43,915 bases of DNA from Phycisphaeraceae bacterium. Lineage in GTDB: Bacteria > Planctomycetota > Phycisphaerae > Phycisphaerales > UBA1924. The notes beneath the pieces were generated by a model. It was given only the letters and a program-made list of their open reading frames with translations, searched no databases and was not told the origin of the DNA. The position numbers and the translations under genes are program-made. Below, piece by piece: positions 1 to 8,434 of this stretch; the first letter of the stretch is position 1, and each line of letters opens with the position of its first letter. The DNA is taken from positions 1 through 43,915 of the forward strand of contig JAHBXG010000030.1 of assembly GCA_019636565.1 (NCBI GenBank). The letters run 5' to 3'.

Positions 1-1176
1 ATCGCCGACTTCGCCCGGGTCTTTCCAGCCGCAGGGGGGGCCGCCGCGGTCGCGCCATTGCTCTTCCCGCCAATGGGGATTGTTGCCGGCGAAGCAGGCT
101 TCGGCACAATCGAGAACCGAGCGACCCCAGCGGTCGCGGAGGGTTGGGTCGGCTCCGGCTTTGAGCAGGTGGGGGACGGCCTTTTCGTAATCGAACACCG
201 AGTCGTAGAGAAGGTGGAGAGGGGTTCGACCGTCGTTGTCCTGAGCGTTCACATCGGCACCGTGGCGGATGAGCGCTTTGATGGCGCTGCGATAGACGCC
301 GTCGCCGGCGGCCGCTTCGTGCAGCGCTGTGCAGCCACTTTCGTCGCGGGCGTTTACATCAATTCCGGCTGAGACCAACAGATCGATGAGCTGGGTGTGG
401 CGGTTGTGATCTTCCTCGGGTTCATCGTAATCGTCGTGCCAGCACGCCTGGTGCAGGGGAGTGACGCCGTCGGCGCTGCTCTGGACGGGGTGGCCGCGGC
501 GGAGAAGCCAGGTGATCGCGGGGATGGAGCGAAACCAGGCTGCACGGTGCAGACGAGATCGGCCACGGGCGTCGTCTCGAAGCAGCGGCACGCCGCCTTC
601 GACAGCGGCATCGGCGGCGGGCTCGCAGAAAGCGCTGCAATCGGAATCTGCCACATCGAAGAGCATCCCGTCGAGCGCATCGGAGTCGAACGCCTTTACG
701 ACGGTGGGATCAATGCCGGCGCGTAAGAGGACGAGAATCGTCTCGGGCGAACGCGCCTCGAAGAGAGCGGTCGCGCCGTCCTGATCGCGAGCGTTGATAT
801 CGGCGCCGAGTTCCAGTAGAAGCAGCACGGCCGCGGTCTGGCCTTTTGATGCGGCGCGAAACAGGGGAATGAGAAATCCCCATGGACCCGCTTTGGCTTC
901 TTCCATCGCCTTGCGAACGTGCGGAACACGGCTGAACGCGTCGGCGAATGCTTCGGCGAGGTCGGTGTTCGGCTTCGGAGGGGCGAGCTTGCCGGCGTTG
1001 AAGATGGTGTCGACGCGTTCCTGCACCGACTCGGGACGCCATGCTTTGGGAACCCATTCGCCGTTGGGCGAAGCGCCGGCCGCGATGAGAGATTGAATTG
1101 CATTCAGGTCGCCTTGCTCCGATGCGTGGAGAAGGCGCTCGTTCAAATGCTCGGTGCTTTCGCGGGACGAATCCAT
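1..1176 (-). CDS. Ankyrin-repeat protein, C-terminus beyond window
   Basis: The reading frame starts at an ATG (1174-1176) and stays open to the window edge: 392 codons without a stop, so the C-terminus is missing. The product contains successive ankyrin-like units with the family's signatures, for example LLELGADINARDQDGATALF, a unit with SAGIDVNARDESGCTALHEA, and RHGADVNAQDNDGRTPLHLL. Ankyrin repeats are protein-interaction scaffolds; the partner is unknown. There is no signal peptide, so it is probably cytoplasmic. The N-terminal segment (MDSSRESTEHLNERLLHASE) already holds a weak first repeat, followed by an irregular linker rich in Pro and Ala before the clear repeats. Nothing lies immediately upstream that looks co-transcribed. 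The ankyrin assignment is secure; function is not inferable. Confidence 0.85.
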   Translation of the reverse strand, partial: MDSSRESTEHLNERLLHASEQGDLNAIQSLIAAGASPNGEWVPKAWRPESVQERVDTIFNAGKLAPPKPNTDLAEAFADAFSRVPHVRKAMEEAKAGPWGFLIPLFRAASKGQTAAVLLLLELGADINARDQDGATALFEARSPETILVLLRAGIDPTVVKAFDSDALDGMLFDVADSDCSAFCEPAADAAVEGGVPLLRDDARGRSRLHRAAWFRSIPAITWLLRRGHPVQSSADGVTPLHQACWHDDYDEPEEDHNRHTQLIDLLVSAGIDVNARDESGCTALHEAAAGDGVYRSAIKALIRHGADVNAQDNDGRTPLHLLYDSVFDYEKAVPHLLKAGADPTLRDRWGRSVLDCAEACFAGNNPHWREEQWRDRGGPPCGWKDPGEVGD

Positions 1177-1572
1177 GGTGGTTCGAGGAACGATACCCGA
1201 AGAAGCGGTGAGAGGGGAGTGAAGGCTTGTTGTGAGCGCCCCCCGACCCCGGGGAACGATTTCGATGGGAAGTAGCACGTAGGAGCAACAGTTATGGAGA
1301 TCGCCCTGTGTACGGATCGCTCGATGAGCGCCATCGGAGCGTGCAGGTCTGCGGCGTTGATGCTGGCGGGTGGGTTCTGAGTGACCGGGGCAAGAGAATC
1401 GCGGAGATTGTGGGGGGTGCCGCGGGGTTGCCGCGCTGAAGGTGTCGCGGTCGAGAGGCGGCGCGGCGGACTTGGCGGAGGCGGTACGGATGAAAGTCGC
1501 TTGGTCGACGCCGGTCGGCGCGAATGGGCGCGGTGGGGCTGGAGGATGCCGCCGGCGAGTCGAAGGCAGACA

Positions 1573-1672
1573 AGCCCGTTGAAACGGGCTGGGGAATGCA
1601 GATGAGAGGGCGCGGTTTTGAACCACGCCTGAAGGCGTGGCCTAGGAGCGAGCAAGCTTGCTGAAGCAGGCT
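1573..1672. repeat. Cluster of three TGAA-loop hairpins
   Basis: Three 18-base palindromes of identical design lie close together: 1573-1590 (AGCCCGT / TGAA / ACGGGCT), 1623-1640 (CCACGCC / TGAA / GGCGTGG) and 1655-1672 (AGCTTGC / TGAA / GCAGGCT, one G-T wobble). Each has a 7-base arm and a TGAA loop, while the arm sequences differ completely. The shared geometry and loop with covarying arms suggest a family of structured elements, comparable in style to REP-like extragenic palindromes. No transposase-like gene is adjacent. Confidence 0.7.
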
Positions 1673-1731
1673 GAGATGCGGATGCGGGTCGGAGGGTTGC
1701 GGTGTCGGAGCGCGCGTGAAGCGGGGTTTGT

Positions 1732-1792
1732 ATTGGATCGAATCGGGCGAGGGGTTTGGGCGGATGGAGTTGCACACCTTCGGCGTGCGGGG
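1732..1792 (+). repeat. 61-bp direct repeat, copy A
   Basis: This segment matches 2840-2900 in the same orientation at 60 of 61 positions; the only difference is A at 1768 against G at 2876. Its 3' part contains an imperfect hairpin (GCACACC / TTC / GGCGTGC). The two copies lie outside the HepT/MntA pair, one on each side, about 1.1 kb apart. Confidence 0.9.
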
Positions 1793-1961
1793 TTGGGGCG
1801 AAGATTGACCGAGGGTGTCGGAGCTCCACCCCACCCCCCTCCCCCCCTCTCGGCTCGAATCTGTGCAGCCCGTTGGGCTGAAGGCAGGTGGATGCGGGGT
1901 TTGGTGTTGGGGAGCGCGGGAAAGAAGAGCGGAATAGGTGCGGGAGAACGGCAGAAAGGCA

Positions 1962-1990
1962 CACTGAAGTCGGAGGAACCGACTTCAGTG
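1962..1990. repeat. 12-bp perfect stem-loop
   Basis: CACTGAAGTCGG and its exact reverse complement CCGACTTCAGTG are separated by AGGAA. No T-tract follows on either strand, so it is not a canonical intrinsic terminator. It lies about 75 bases beyond the end of the leftward hepT reading frame and could stabilise the transcript 3' end or be another extragenic palindrome. Confidence 0.75.
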
Positions 1991-2065
1991 GCACGCGCGT
2001 GGGGAGGACTTGCGGTTGGGGCGGGGAGGAGGTCGATGCCGCCACGCCAGGTCCGTCGAAGTCGA

Positions 2066-2437
2066 TTAAGACTTCATCGGCCACGACTCGAATGCATTCT
2101 TGAGAGTTGCGATCAGGTCCGGTACATCCTGCACCGTCATGTTCCACACCTGATCGCAGTCGATTCCCCAGTACACATGGACCAGGATGTTTCGGCTTGC
2201 GACGATCTGGCCCTAGGGCAGGGATGGAACTCTGGAGCGACCATCGTCGCTCACACGTGCGGCGGCTTCGCCGATGACTTGGAGCGCGTTGACCAGTGCG
2301 CGACGCAGCATGGAGTCGGTCTCAACGTCTTCGCGGCGGCGGCCTTTGATGTAGATTTGGATATCTGTGGCAGCGTCGAGCATGTGCTGCAGTCGCTCAC
2401 GGTCGTTCGGGCCTCCGGTTGCCGGATCACGCGGCAT
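2066..2437 (-). pseudogene. hepT: HepT-like HEPN toxin interrupted by amber codon
   Basis: The frame starts at ATG 2437, overlapping the mntA-like gene by 11 bases, and encodes a DUF86/HepT-type HEPN protein. An amber codon (2213-2215 on the plus strand, cta) stops it after 74 residues. Reading on in the same frame gives a normal C-terminus to TAA at 2066-2068, including the HEPN RNase motif R-N-I-L-V-H-V-Y (Rx4HxY). Family members usually have Trp at the stop position (IPW.QI), so the change is most simply TGG to TAG. HEPN toxins of this type are RNases controlled by a cognate MNT nucleotidyltransferase. As written, the product lacks the catalytic motif and is probably inactive unless the stop is read through. 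A sequencing error cannot be excluded. Confidence 0.85.
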
Positions 2438-2750
2438 GGAGCATTCTCGCTTCGCGGAGGACTTGGTCGCGGAAATAGCGCGAGAGCATTGGCGGGGTGC
2501 TCAGTTGCACTTCGCGTGCGAGCAGTTCGCTTAGTTCCATCTGCATCCCTGCGAATCGAAGCAGACTCGGGACGCGACCGGGCAGAAACTCGACGAGGAT
2601 GTCGATGTCGCTGGTGGGGCGGAAGCCGTGGCCGCCTTCGGGTGTTTGCGTTCGAAGGATGCTGCCGAAAAGCGAAAGACGGGCCACGCTGTGCGCTTTG
2701 CAAAACGCGGAGATCTTGTCTTCGGGGAAGTTAATGCCATGGATGACCAT
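2427..2750 (-). CDS. mntA: MntA-like nucleotidyltransferase antitoxin
   Basis: A small protein of the minimal nucleotidyltransferase (MNT) family. It shows the fold signature LFGS followed by SDIDILVEF, which carries the first two catalytic Asp residues, and a C-terminal segment (LSRYFRDQVLREA) typical of MntA partners of HepT. In the characterised system MntA AMPylates the Tyr of the HepT Rx4HxY motif. Two oddities are visible. About seven extra residues (around PEGGHG) separate the GS motif from the SDID motif. The usual third acidic residue (VDL) reads VQL. These could mean weakened catalysis. ATG 2750 is chosen because it gives the family-like MVIHGINFPEDKI start; an in-frame TTG at 2759 is an alternative. 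The gene is co-directional with hepT. Confidence 0.8.
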   Translation of the reverse strand: MVIHGINFPEDKISAFCKAHSVARLSLFGSILRTQTPEGGHGFRPTSDIDILVEFLPGRVPSLLRFAGMQMELSELLAREVQLSTPPMLSRYFRDQVLREARMLHAA

Positions 2751-2839
2751 TGCTTTCAATTGTATCGCACGGATGAATCTGCCGCGAGGAGGACACGGCT
2801 CTCGGGCACCGTTCTACCACCAGGCGCGGAGAAGGCGCG

Positions 2840-2900
2840 ATTGGATCGAATCGGGCGAGGGGTTTGGGCGGATGGGGTTGCACACCTTCGGCGTGCGGGG
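2840..2900 (+). repeat. 61-bp direct repeat, copy B
   Basis: Second copy of the 61-bp element at 1732-1792 (one mismatch). It lies about 90 bases upstream of the mntA start and about 50 bases beyond the end of the PEP-CTERM-type gene. Similarity stops on both sides of the 61 bases, so this is a discrete element rather than part of a longer duplication. Confidence 0.9.
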
Positions 2901-2950
2901 GCGGGACGTGATATGTGGACGCAAGATCCGCTGAAGGCGTGCGAATCAAA

Positions 2951-3754
2951 TCAGTTGCGCCGGCGACGCGTGGCGAGCAGTCCAGCGAGAGCAAACGCTG
3001 CCGCGGTGCTTGGGGTTGGGACGAGGGAGAAAGTGCTGGGGATGCACGAGATGAGCGGGGCGCCGCCGAAGGCGGTGGGATAGAAGCCGAACTGGGTGTT
3101 GCCGCCGGTGCAGATGGATTCGTGGAGCCAGGTGAGGCGGTAGTCGCCAGCGGGGAGGAAGCCGCCGAGGGCGAAGGGATTGAAGAAGTTACCGACGCCG
3201 TTGACGGTGGTATCGAGAATGTTGACGTAGGAGAAGCCGGTGTTGATGTCGGTGAGCGTGAACGCGGCGGTGACGGCGTGATAGGAGCCGGTGTTGTACG
3301 AGGTGCCCTGGCTCACGCCGGTCCATGTCCAGCCCATGCCCTGCGAAAGGCTGAACGAGATCTCGCCGTAGGCGCGGCCGTAGGACTCTTCGCGCGAGTG
3401 TGGACCGATGCTCGAAGCGAAAACCTCGGCGGATGTGCAGGCGTCGAGTGTTGCGCCCATGAACGGGCCTCCGAGGCCGGGGCTTGAGGGGTTGAATGTG
3501 GCGGCGACCACGGCGAAGCCGCGGCCGGAGAACCCGTTGTTGTTGAAGAGGCGGTTTTCGGTGGCGGTGAAATCGTTGCCCGTGCCGGGCAGCGTGTTTG
3601 TTTGACCAAAGTTTCCGGGGCTCGCGCCGCCGGGTAGCACGTAGTGCGCGTTGGCCTGGGAGACCTGGTACGAGGCGGTCAGGGTGCCTTGGGCGCGGAC
3701 AATAGATGAAGTGGCGGCCGCGCCGACGACGAAGGCGATCATGTACTGATTCAT
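2951..3754 (-). CDS. Secreted protein with PEP-CTERM-like sorting signal
   Basis: This 267-residue protein has an N-terminal signal peptide (MNQYMIAFVVGAAATSSIVRA) and a Gly/Asn/Thr-rich body. Its C-terminus has the tripartite layout of PEP-CTERM proteins: a short Pro motif (VPTPS), a hydrophobic helix (TAAAFALAGLLA) and a terminal Arg cluster (TRRRRN). Such proteins are exported and processed at the envelope by an exosortase-type enzyme in the families where this is known; none is encoded in the window. The middle resembles no enzyme I recognise. A good ribosome-binding site (AGGAG) sits about 6 bases upstream of the ATG at 3754. It is probably a monocistronic surface or matrix protein. Confidence 0.8.
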   Translation of the reverse strand: MNQYMIAFVVGAAATSSIVRAQGTLTASYQVSQANAHYVLPGGASPGNFGQTNTLPGTGNDFTATENRLFNNNGFSGRGFAVVAATFNPSSPGLGGPFMGATLDACTSAEVFASSIGPHSREESYGRAYGEISFSLSQGMGWTWTGVSQGTSYNTGSYHAVTAAFTLTDINTGFSYVNILDTTVNGVGNFFNPFALGGFLPAGDYRLTWLHESICTGGNTQFGFYPTAFGGAPLISCIPSTFSLVPTPSTAAAFALAGLLATRRRRN

Positions 3755-4084
3755 CTCTTGCTCCTATTTGAACCACGGTGGCTGGAAGATGCTGGGCTTG
3801 CCGCGCCGGCACACTTCACGACGTTTCGAGTGCGACGGACGCGAGGAGGAATACGCCGACTGGAGTCAGATGCAGATCCCCGCACCGCTGTTCGGTGGAG
3901 GGGTGGGCGGTTCGGTCGGCGCACACACGCATGCATCGCCTCATGATGAACGCCGGGGTTTGCCGCCCGGCCAAAGAACGGGGGAGATCGCATCACTCCC
4001 CAGTCTGCGTGCGAACCGGCGCCGTCTTGCAGTGGCGAGCACAAAAAACTTGGCGTGTGGTGGAGGGGGCGGGGGAGATCGGGG
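3755..4084. other. Intergenic region, nothing recognised
   Basis: 330 bases between two leftward genes. It should hold the promoter of the PEP-CTERM-type gene at its left end, where AGGAG is seen on the minus strand close to the start codon. I see no RNA gene, no convincing protein gene and no clear terminator; a T-run near 4046-4051 (read on the minus strand) is not preceded by a strong hairpin. Confidence 0.5.
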
Positions 4085-7000
4085 CTATTTGTACACCTCG
4101 AAGACAGCCCGGGGCTTTTCGGAATCCTGTTTGGCGGCGTCGGGCTCGGCGGCTTTTACGCGAGAGGCGTCGATCTTCTTTTCTTTGATGAGGAAGTCGA
4201 CGACGGAGCCTGCGCGCTTTTGGGCGAGGTCGGCGAGGCGTTCGGGTGGCAGTGTGGTTGCTTCGATCAACTGCTTTTCCATGTCTTCGAGCGGCGGGGG
4301 AGGGGCGACGCCGGAACCGACGCGGCGTACCGAGGGTGGGGGCGGCTGATTGGCAGCTTTGGCTTTCTCGACTTGCAATTGATCGAAGGCGATCATGGTC
4401 TGGTCTTTTAATTGCTGGTCGCTGAGTTTCTGCGCGGACTTGCCTTTGCCAAAGACGTTCTCGGCGTAGCGCTCGCGAAGGATCTGGCGGCGGAGTTCGA
4501 GGCCGTCGGATTCGGGTTCGACCTGGCCGCGGACGGCGAGGGAGATGCCGGGTCGTTCGGTCAATCCTTTTGCGAGGGAATCAAGGGCGGAGATGGAATC
4601 GGGCGAGAGTTCGAAGGAGCCCGCGGCGAACACGACTTGGGAGAGGTCCTGGGTTCCGCCTCCGAAGATCGCGCCGAGGATCTGGAATGGGGCGGTTGCG
4701 GCCTTAACAAGTAACCCCGTAAAAGCCTGCCAGATGACGCCGCCGAGGCTGAACTTTGGATCGGTGAGGTCGCCGCTGAAGGGGATCTTGCTCTTGATCT
4801 GATCGTTGGAATCGCGGAGGAGGGCGAGACCGAGTTCGAGGGGAGCGTCGATGGCGTCCTGGCTTTTGACGCGCTCGCCGAGTTTCAAGTGATCGAACGT
4901 GAAGTCGATGTTGCCGTTGAGTTTTTCGTTTTCGATCTGGAGCGGAATCTGCGCCGTCATTCGGCCGTCGGCCATCTCGTAGCCGAGGAAACGGCCGGTC
5001 GGGCCGGAATAGGGCGGGACGGGAATGGAGGTGAGCGAGACTTTGATGTTGGCGGTCGGTGATTGGTTGAATGCTTCGAGGGTGCCGGTGAGGGCGAACT
5101 TGCCGCTGCTATTGACTTGTGCGGCGACGTTGATTTCTGAGGGCGTGCCTGCGGCGGTGGAGAGAGGCACGATGGTGGCGCTGATGTCTTGGGCGGCGAT
5201 GACCGTTGCGGGCGTGGTGGATGAATCGGTGAGATCGATGCTGCCGCCGCTCATCTCGAAGCGGTCGACGGCGACTTTGAATGGGAGGATGCCTGCGAGC
5301 GTGAATTCGCGGCGTTCGCCGGGGGGTTCCTTGGTGAATCCTTCGGGCGGGATGATCTGGGGAGTGCCTTTCAGGCTCAGGCCGTCGACGGAGATGAGGG
5401 ACGCGGCGACGGATTCTTCTGCGGTCCGGAGATTGAGCGCATCTACTTTGGCGCCGGTGATCGCGAGAGCGGTCTCGCCCAGTTTGGCGGCGGTTGCTTT
5501 CACTCCTGAAGCGGAAACATTACCGGTGGCCTTGAGCGCGGGATCGGATCCGGGGGCGGAGGAGGTTTCGAGGTTGCCCTTGAAGGAGCCATTTGCGAGT
5601 GACGCGGTTACGGGGCCGAAGGCTTCGCTTGCGGAGGCATCGATGCCGCCGAGCGCGGCGTCGCCGTTGTAGGAGACCTTGACCGCGCCGGCGCTCGTCC
5701 GGGAGACTGCGGCCTCGCCGGCGAGATCGAAACGTTGCATCGAGACTTTCGTGTCGCCGCTTTGCGGCAACGGCCCGCCGGCCGAGACGCCTTCTCCCTT
5801 GATGGCTCCCTTCCACCGGATGTCGATGTCGGCATCGGCGGAGGTTTCGAGTGTTGCGTCGCTCTGGATGTCGAGGGAGTCGGCGCCGAGGACCAGTTCC
5901 TTCTCATTTGATTCGAAGGTGAGCGGCGCGATGCGGGTGCGCCCTTTCCAGGCGGTTTTCGCGCCGCCGGGCGGAGGGAGTTCTGCACGGAAGTCGCCGT
6001 TGAGCGCGATGATGCTGTTGCCCAGACGCGCCGGGGGCAGCGGAGCGAGCGCGGAGGCGGGGATGTAGGGAGAGGCGACGGCGGCGTTGAGGTCGCTGCC
6101 CTCGATGTGGCCTTCGATGATCTGATCGAGCGGCTTGATGCTTCCCTTGATCGCGGCCTTGCCCTGCTTCTCGAACGTGACGTTAAGCGAGAACGGGGTG
6201 AAGAACTGCTCGGCGCTTTTGATCGGGCCCGCGTGGACCGACACGTTGGACAGAGAAAGTTTGACGGCCTGCGGCGCGGAGAGATCGGCGAAGGCGTGGC
6301 GATGGTTGGCGACGTCGAGAGAGGTGAGTTCGATCGTCCAGGGGTTCTGAACGTCGCTGATGAGTTGCTTGAGTCCGGTCAGGAGGCGGACGACGGGGTA
6401 GGGGATTGCCGCGACGTCCTCGCGCGTGATGGGTTCGACCGGAGGGAGTGTGAGCTTTTCGTGGGCTTCGTTGAGAAGGGCATCGGCGATGCGCTGGGGA
6501 ACGGTGCGGCCCTTGCTGAGTTCGAGGAGGCTTTCTCCGCCGGCGACATCGATCTTTGCGATGGTGATGCTGCGGGCATCGGCGTCGGCGTCGATATCTG
6601 TGATGGTGACTTTGTCTGCCGCGGCATCGGCCCGGCCCTTGATGATGTCCTGCCAGGGGACGATCAGTTTGGGCGTGTCGAGCGTGGCGGTCGAAACGTG
6701 GACTTTGGCGATTCGGGGGGACGCGGCGGGCGCGAATTCGTAAGACAGTTTCGCGCCGAGTTCGGCGCCTTCAATGCTGATGTCGGTGTAGCGCATGACA
6801 TAGGGCATGAAGCGGGCGGGCTGAATACGCTCGACTTGGATCTCGCCCTTGCTGGTGAGGGGGTTGACCTGCAAGGAGCCGGTCCAGGTGACCTTGGCGC
6901 CTTCGTCGGTCGAGAACTCGATCTTCATCGGGTTCACGTAATCGGGGCGGGTGTCGACGTTGGTGATGCGGAAGGAAGCGCCGTGGATTTCGCGCTCGAA

Positions 7001-7564
7001 GGGTTTGGGGGTTGAGAGGTCTTTGAGATCGGCTTCGCCTTTTTCCACGGAGAGTTCGCGGACGACAAGCCTCGGGATTCTCTTGAGGGGTTCTTCGGGC
7101 TTGGCGTTCGGATCGACGGGAACGGGTTTGATCAGCCTGTCGAGCGTGTTCGAGCCGTCGGCCTCTATGCGGCCCCGAATGAAGGGCGCGACGACGTTGA
7201 CGGAGTCGAAGTGCCAGCCTCGGGAGAAGATGGTGTCGAGCGGCTGAAAGTTCGTGTTGAACTCATCGAAGGCAAAGACTTTGTCACCGGCGAGGTCTTT
7301 GACTTCGAGCTTGTGGAGCGCGAGGTAGAAAGAGAAGGGGTTGGTGTACGCCTTGTCGAGCGTGATGGTGGCGTTGAGCCGCTTTTGCACCTGCGGCACG
7401 ATGATCTTGCGGATGATGAGCGGGACGGCGAAGAAGCCGAAGAGGGTGTAGAGAACAAGGGCTATGGGGAGGTAGGCGAGCGCGAATTGCTTCTTGCGCG
7501 ACCAACGCGGCGCAGCGGGCGTCGAAGGCGCGGGCTTTGGAGAATTAGGAGGTGTTGAAGACAT
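4085..7564 (-). CDS. AsmA-like / DUF748 envelope protein
   Basis: A 1159-residue protein. A Pro/Ser-rich cytoplasmic leader is followed by one transmembrane helix at about residues 27-48 (FALAYLPIALVLYTLFGFFA). A long beta-rich repetitive region follows with the DUF748/AsmA style, including motifs like NATITLDKAYTNPFSF and LALHKLEVKDL near the N-terminus and the VVFAAGSFELSPDS segment near the C-terminus. AsmA-like proteins are elongated envelope proteins linked to lipid transport or outer-membrane biogenesis in other bacteria; here the role is inferred only from family. The extreme C-terminus (DASRVKAAEPDAAKQDSEKP) is also typical of DUF748 proteins. The start at ATG 7564 (MSSTPPNS) is preferred; the frame stays open upstream, but that extension is Arg/Ser-rich and unlike a real N-terminus. 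Confidence 0.85.
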   Translation of the reverse strand: MSSTPPNSPKPAPSTPAAPRWSRKKQFALAYLPIALVLYTLFGFFAVPLIIRKIIVPQVQKRLNATITLDKAYTNPFSFYLALHKLEVKDLAGDKVFAFDEFNTNFQPLDTIFSRGWHFDSVNVVAPFIRGRIEADGSNTLDRLIKPVPVDPNAKPEEPLKRIPRLVVRELSVEKGEADLKDLSTPKPFEREIHGASFRITNVDTRPDYVNPMKIEFSTDEGAKVTWTGSLQVNPLTSKGEIQVERIQPARFMPYVMRYTDISIEGAELGAKLSYEFAPAASPRIAKVHVSTATLDTPKLIVPWQDIIKGRADAAADKVTITDIDADADARSITIAKIDVAGGESLLELSKGRTVPQRIADALLNEAHEKLTLPPVEPITREDVAAIPYPVVRLLTGLKQLISDVQNPWTIELTSLDVANHRHAFADLSAPQAVKLSLSNVSVHAGPIKSAEQFFTPFSLNVTFEKQGKAAIKGSIKPLDQIIEGHIEGSDLNAAVASPYIPASALAPLPPARLGNSIIALNGDFRAELPPPGGAKTAWKGRTRIAPLTFESNEKELVLGADSLDIQSDATLETSADADIDIRWKGAIKGEGVSAGGPLPQSGDTKVSMQRFDLAGEAAVSRTSAGAVKVSYNGDAALGGIDASASEAFGPVTASLANGSFKGNLETSSAPGSDPALKATGNVSASGVKATAAKLGETALAITGAKVDALNLRTAEESVAASLISVDGLSLKGTPQIIPPEGFTKEPPGERREFTLAGILPFKVAVDRFEMSGGSIDLTDSSTTPATVIAAQDISATIVPLSTAAGTPSEINVAAQVNSSGKFALTGTLEAFNQSPTANIKVSLTSIPVPPYSGPTGRFLGYEMADGRMTAQIPLQIENEKLNGNIDFTFDHLKLGERVKSQDAIDAPLELGLALLRDSNDQIKSKIPFSGDLTDPKFSLGGVIWQAFTGLLVKAATAPFQILGAIFGGGTQDLSQVVFAAGSFELSPDSISALDSLAKGLTERPGISLAVRGQVEPESDGLELRRQILRERYAENVFGKGKSAQKLSDQQLKDQTMIAFDQLQVEKAKAANQPPPPSVRRVGSGVAPPPPLEDMEKQLIEATTLPPERLADLAQKRAGSVVDFLIKEKKIDASRVKAAEPDAAKQDSEKPRAVFEVYK

Positions 7565-7837
7565 GAGGTGATTCTGTTGCAAAAGGTCGGACGGCGTTCG
7601 AAGCCGGTGAGAAGAACTGGTACGCAGACATAGATTACCAGACGGGGTGAAGCGGGTCCGCGCAGTTGCGCTTTTGGCCCGGCAAATACATCGGAACGTT
7701 GGGAGTTTTTTGCGGGCCAAATGTGTAGAAGCGCGATTGGCCCGGGATGTCGGATGGTGGAGCAGAGTTTGGGAATGCGGTTTGGTTGAAAGATTTCAGG
7801 GGGATCCGATTTGTTCCCTTGACGTATCTTGTTGTGC

Positions 7838-8434
7838 GTGAAGAAGCGGTGGATTTCACATGTACGCAGCGTTGTTGTTCTGGCGATTGCCGTGGGCGCG
7901 GTAGGGGCATTGATCGCGTTCGTTGACGCGTTCCTGGTTGTCGGCGACTGCCAGGTGCGGCTTGACAGTGGCGACACAAGGTACAAAGGGCTCTTGTTTT
8001 CGTTTCCGAGATCTTCATTCCGCGGGCGCGAGCAGTTCATTGCGGCTTCAAAGGAACTCGGTATTCCGAGTGAATGGCACGATGTTCACGGCGCGCCGTC
8101 GTGCCCGTGCTGCGGACCTGCGTATCTGTACCCGGGACTCGAGTTCTGGCTGGAGAAGGAACCCGAACTTGGTAAGCTGATGCTTGTCGATATCGCCGAC
8201 TACTTCGAGCATCCGGAACGCCATGATGGAATGCCACCGGCGGCATCACTCTGTCGCATGGTGAAATGGGTTGAAGAAACAGGGTCGTACAAAATCGATC
8301 GCTCGAATTTCTCCGGTCCGGAATTCGAGTTCGCCTTGAGCGAGATGGGATATTCGCCGGCTCCCGGCGGCTATGTGTCGAAATTGTGCGAGGATAGTCC
8401 GAGTGAACGAAGGAAGCCGGATGGCAACGACTGA
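7838..8434 (+). CDS. Membrane-anchored protein of unknown function
   Basis: About 198 residues. An N-terminal signal anchor (basic VKKRW, then VVVLAIAVGAVGALIAFVDAFLV) precedes a soluble domain containing a Cys-rich motif (APSCPCCGPAYLY) that might bind metal or form disulfides. I do not recognise the family. The GTG at 7838 gives a compact signal-anchor start; TTG codons at 7829 and 7832 are also in frame. The 3' end overlaps the next gene by 14 bases, so the two are likely co-transcribed. Confidence 0.6.
   Translation: MKKRWISHVRSVVVLAIAVGAVGALIAFVDAFLVVGDCQVRLDSGDTRYKGLLFSFPRSSFRGREQFIAASKELGIPSEWHDVHGAPSCPCCGPAYLYPGLEFWLEKEPELGKLMLVDIADYFEHPERHDGMPPAASLCRMVKWVEETGSYKIDRSNFSGPEFEFALSEMGYSPAPGGYVSKLCEDSPSERRKPDGND

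Larger units (their letters stand above)
1177..2065. other. Gene-free stretch rich in stem-loops
   Basis: No convincing gene was found in these 889 bases; open frames on both strands have low-complexity Arg/Pro/Ser-rich translations typical of shadow frames in GC-rich DNA. What it does hold is a set of short palindromes with a common TGAA apex, a 61-bp repeat shared with the other side of the toxin-antitoxin pair, a C-rich tract near 1828-1852, and a 12-bp perfect hairpin. These are listed separately. Confidence 0.6.

Noticed and set aside
1143..2147. Long minus-strand open frame (334 codons) over the stem-loop region
   Set aside because: The translation is low-complexity Pro/Ser/Arg/His, overlaps the ankyrin and hepT genes in other frames and has no family-like motif; it is a shadow frame of GC-rich DNA.
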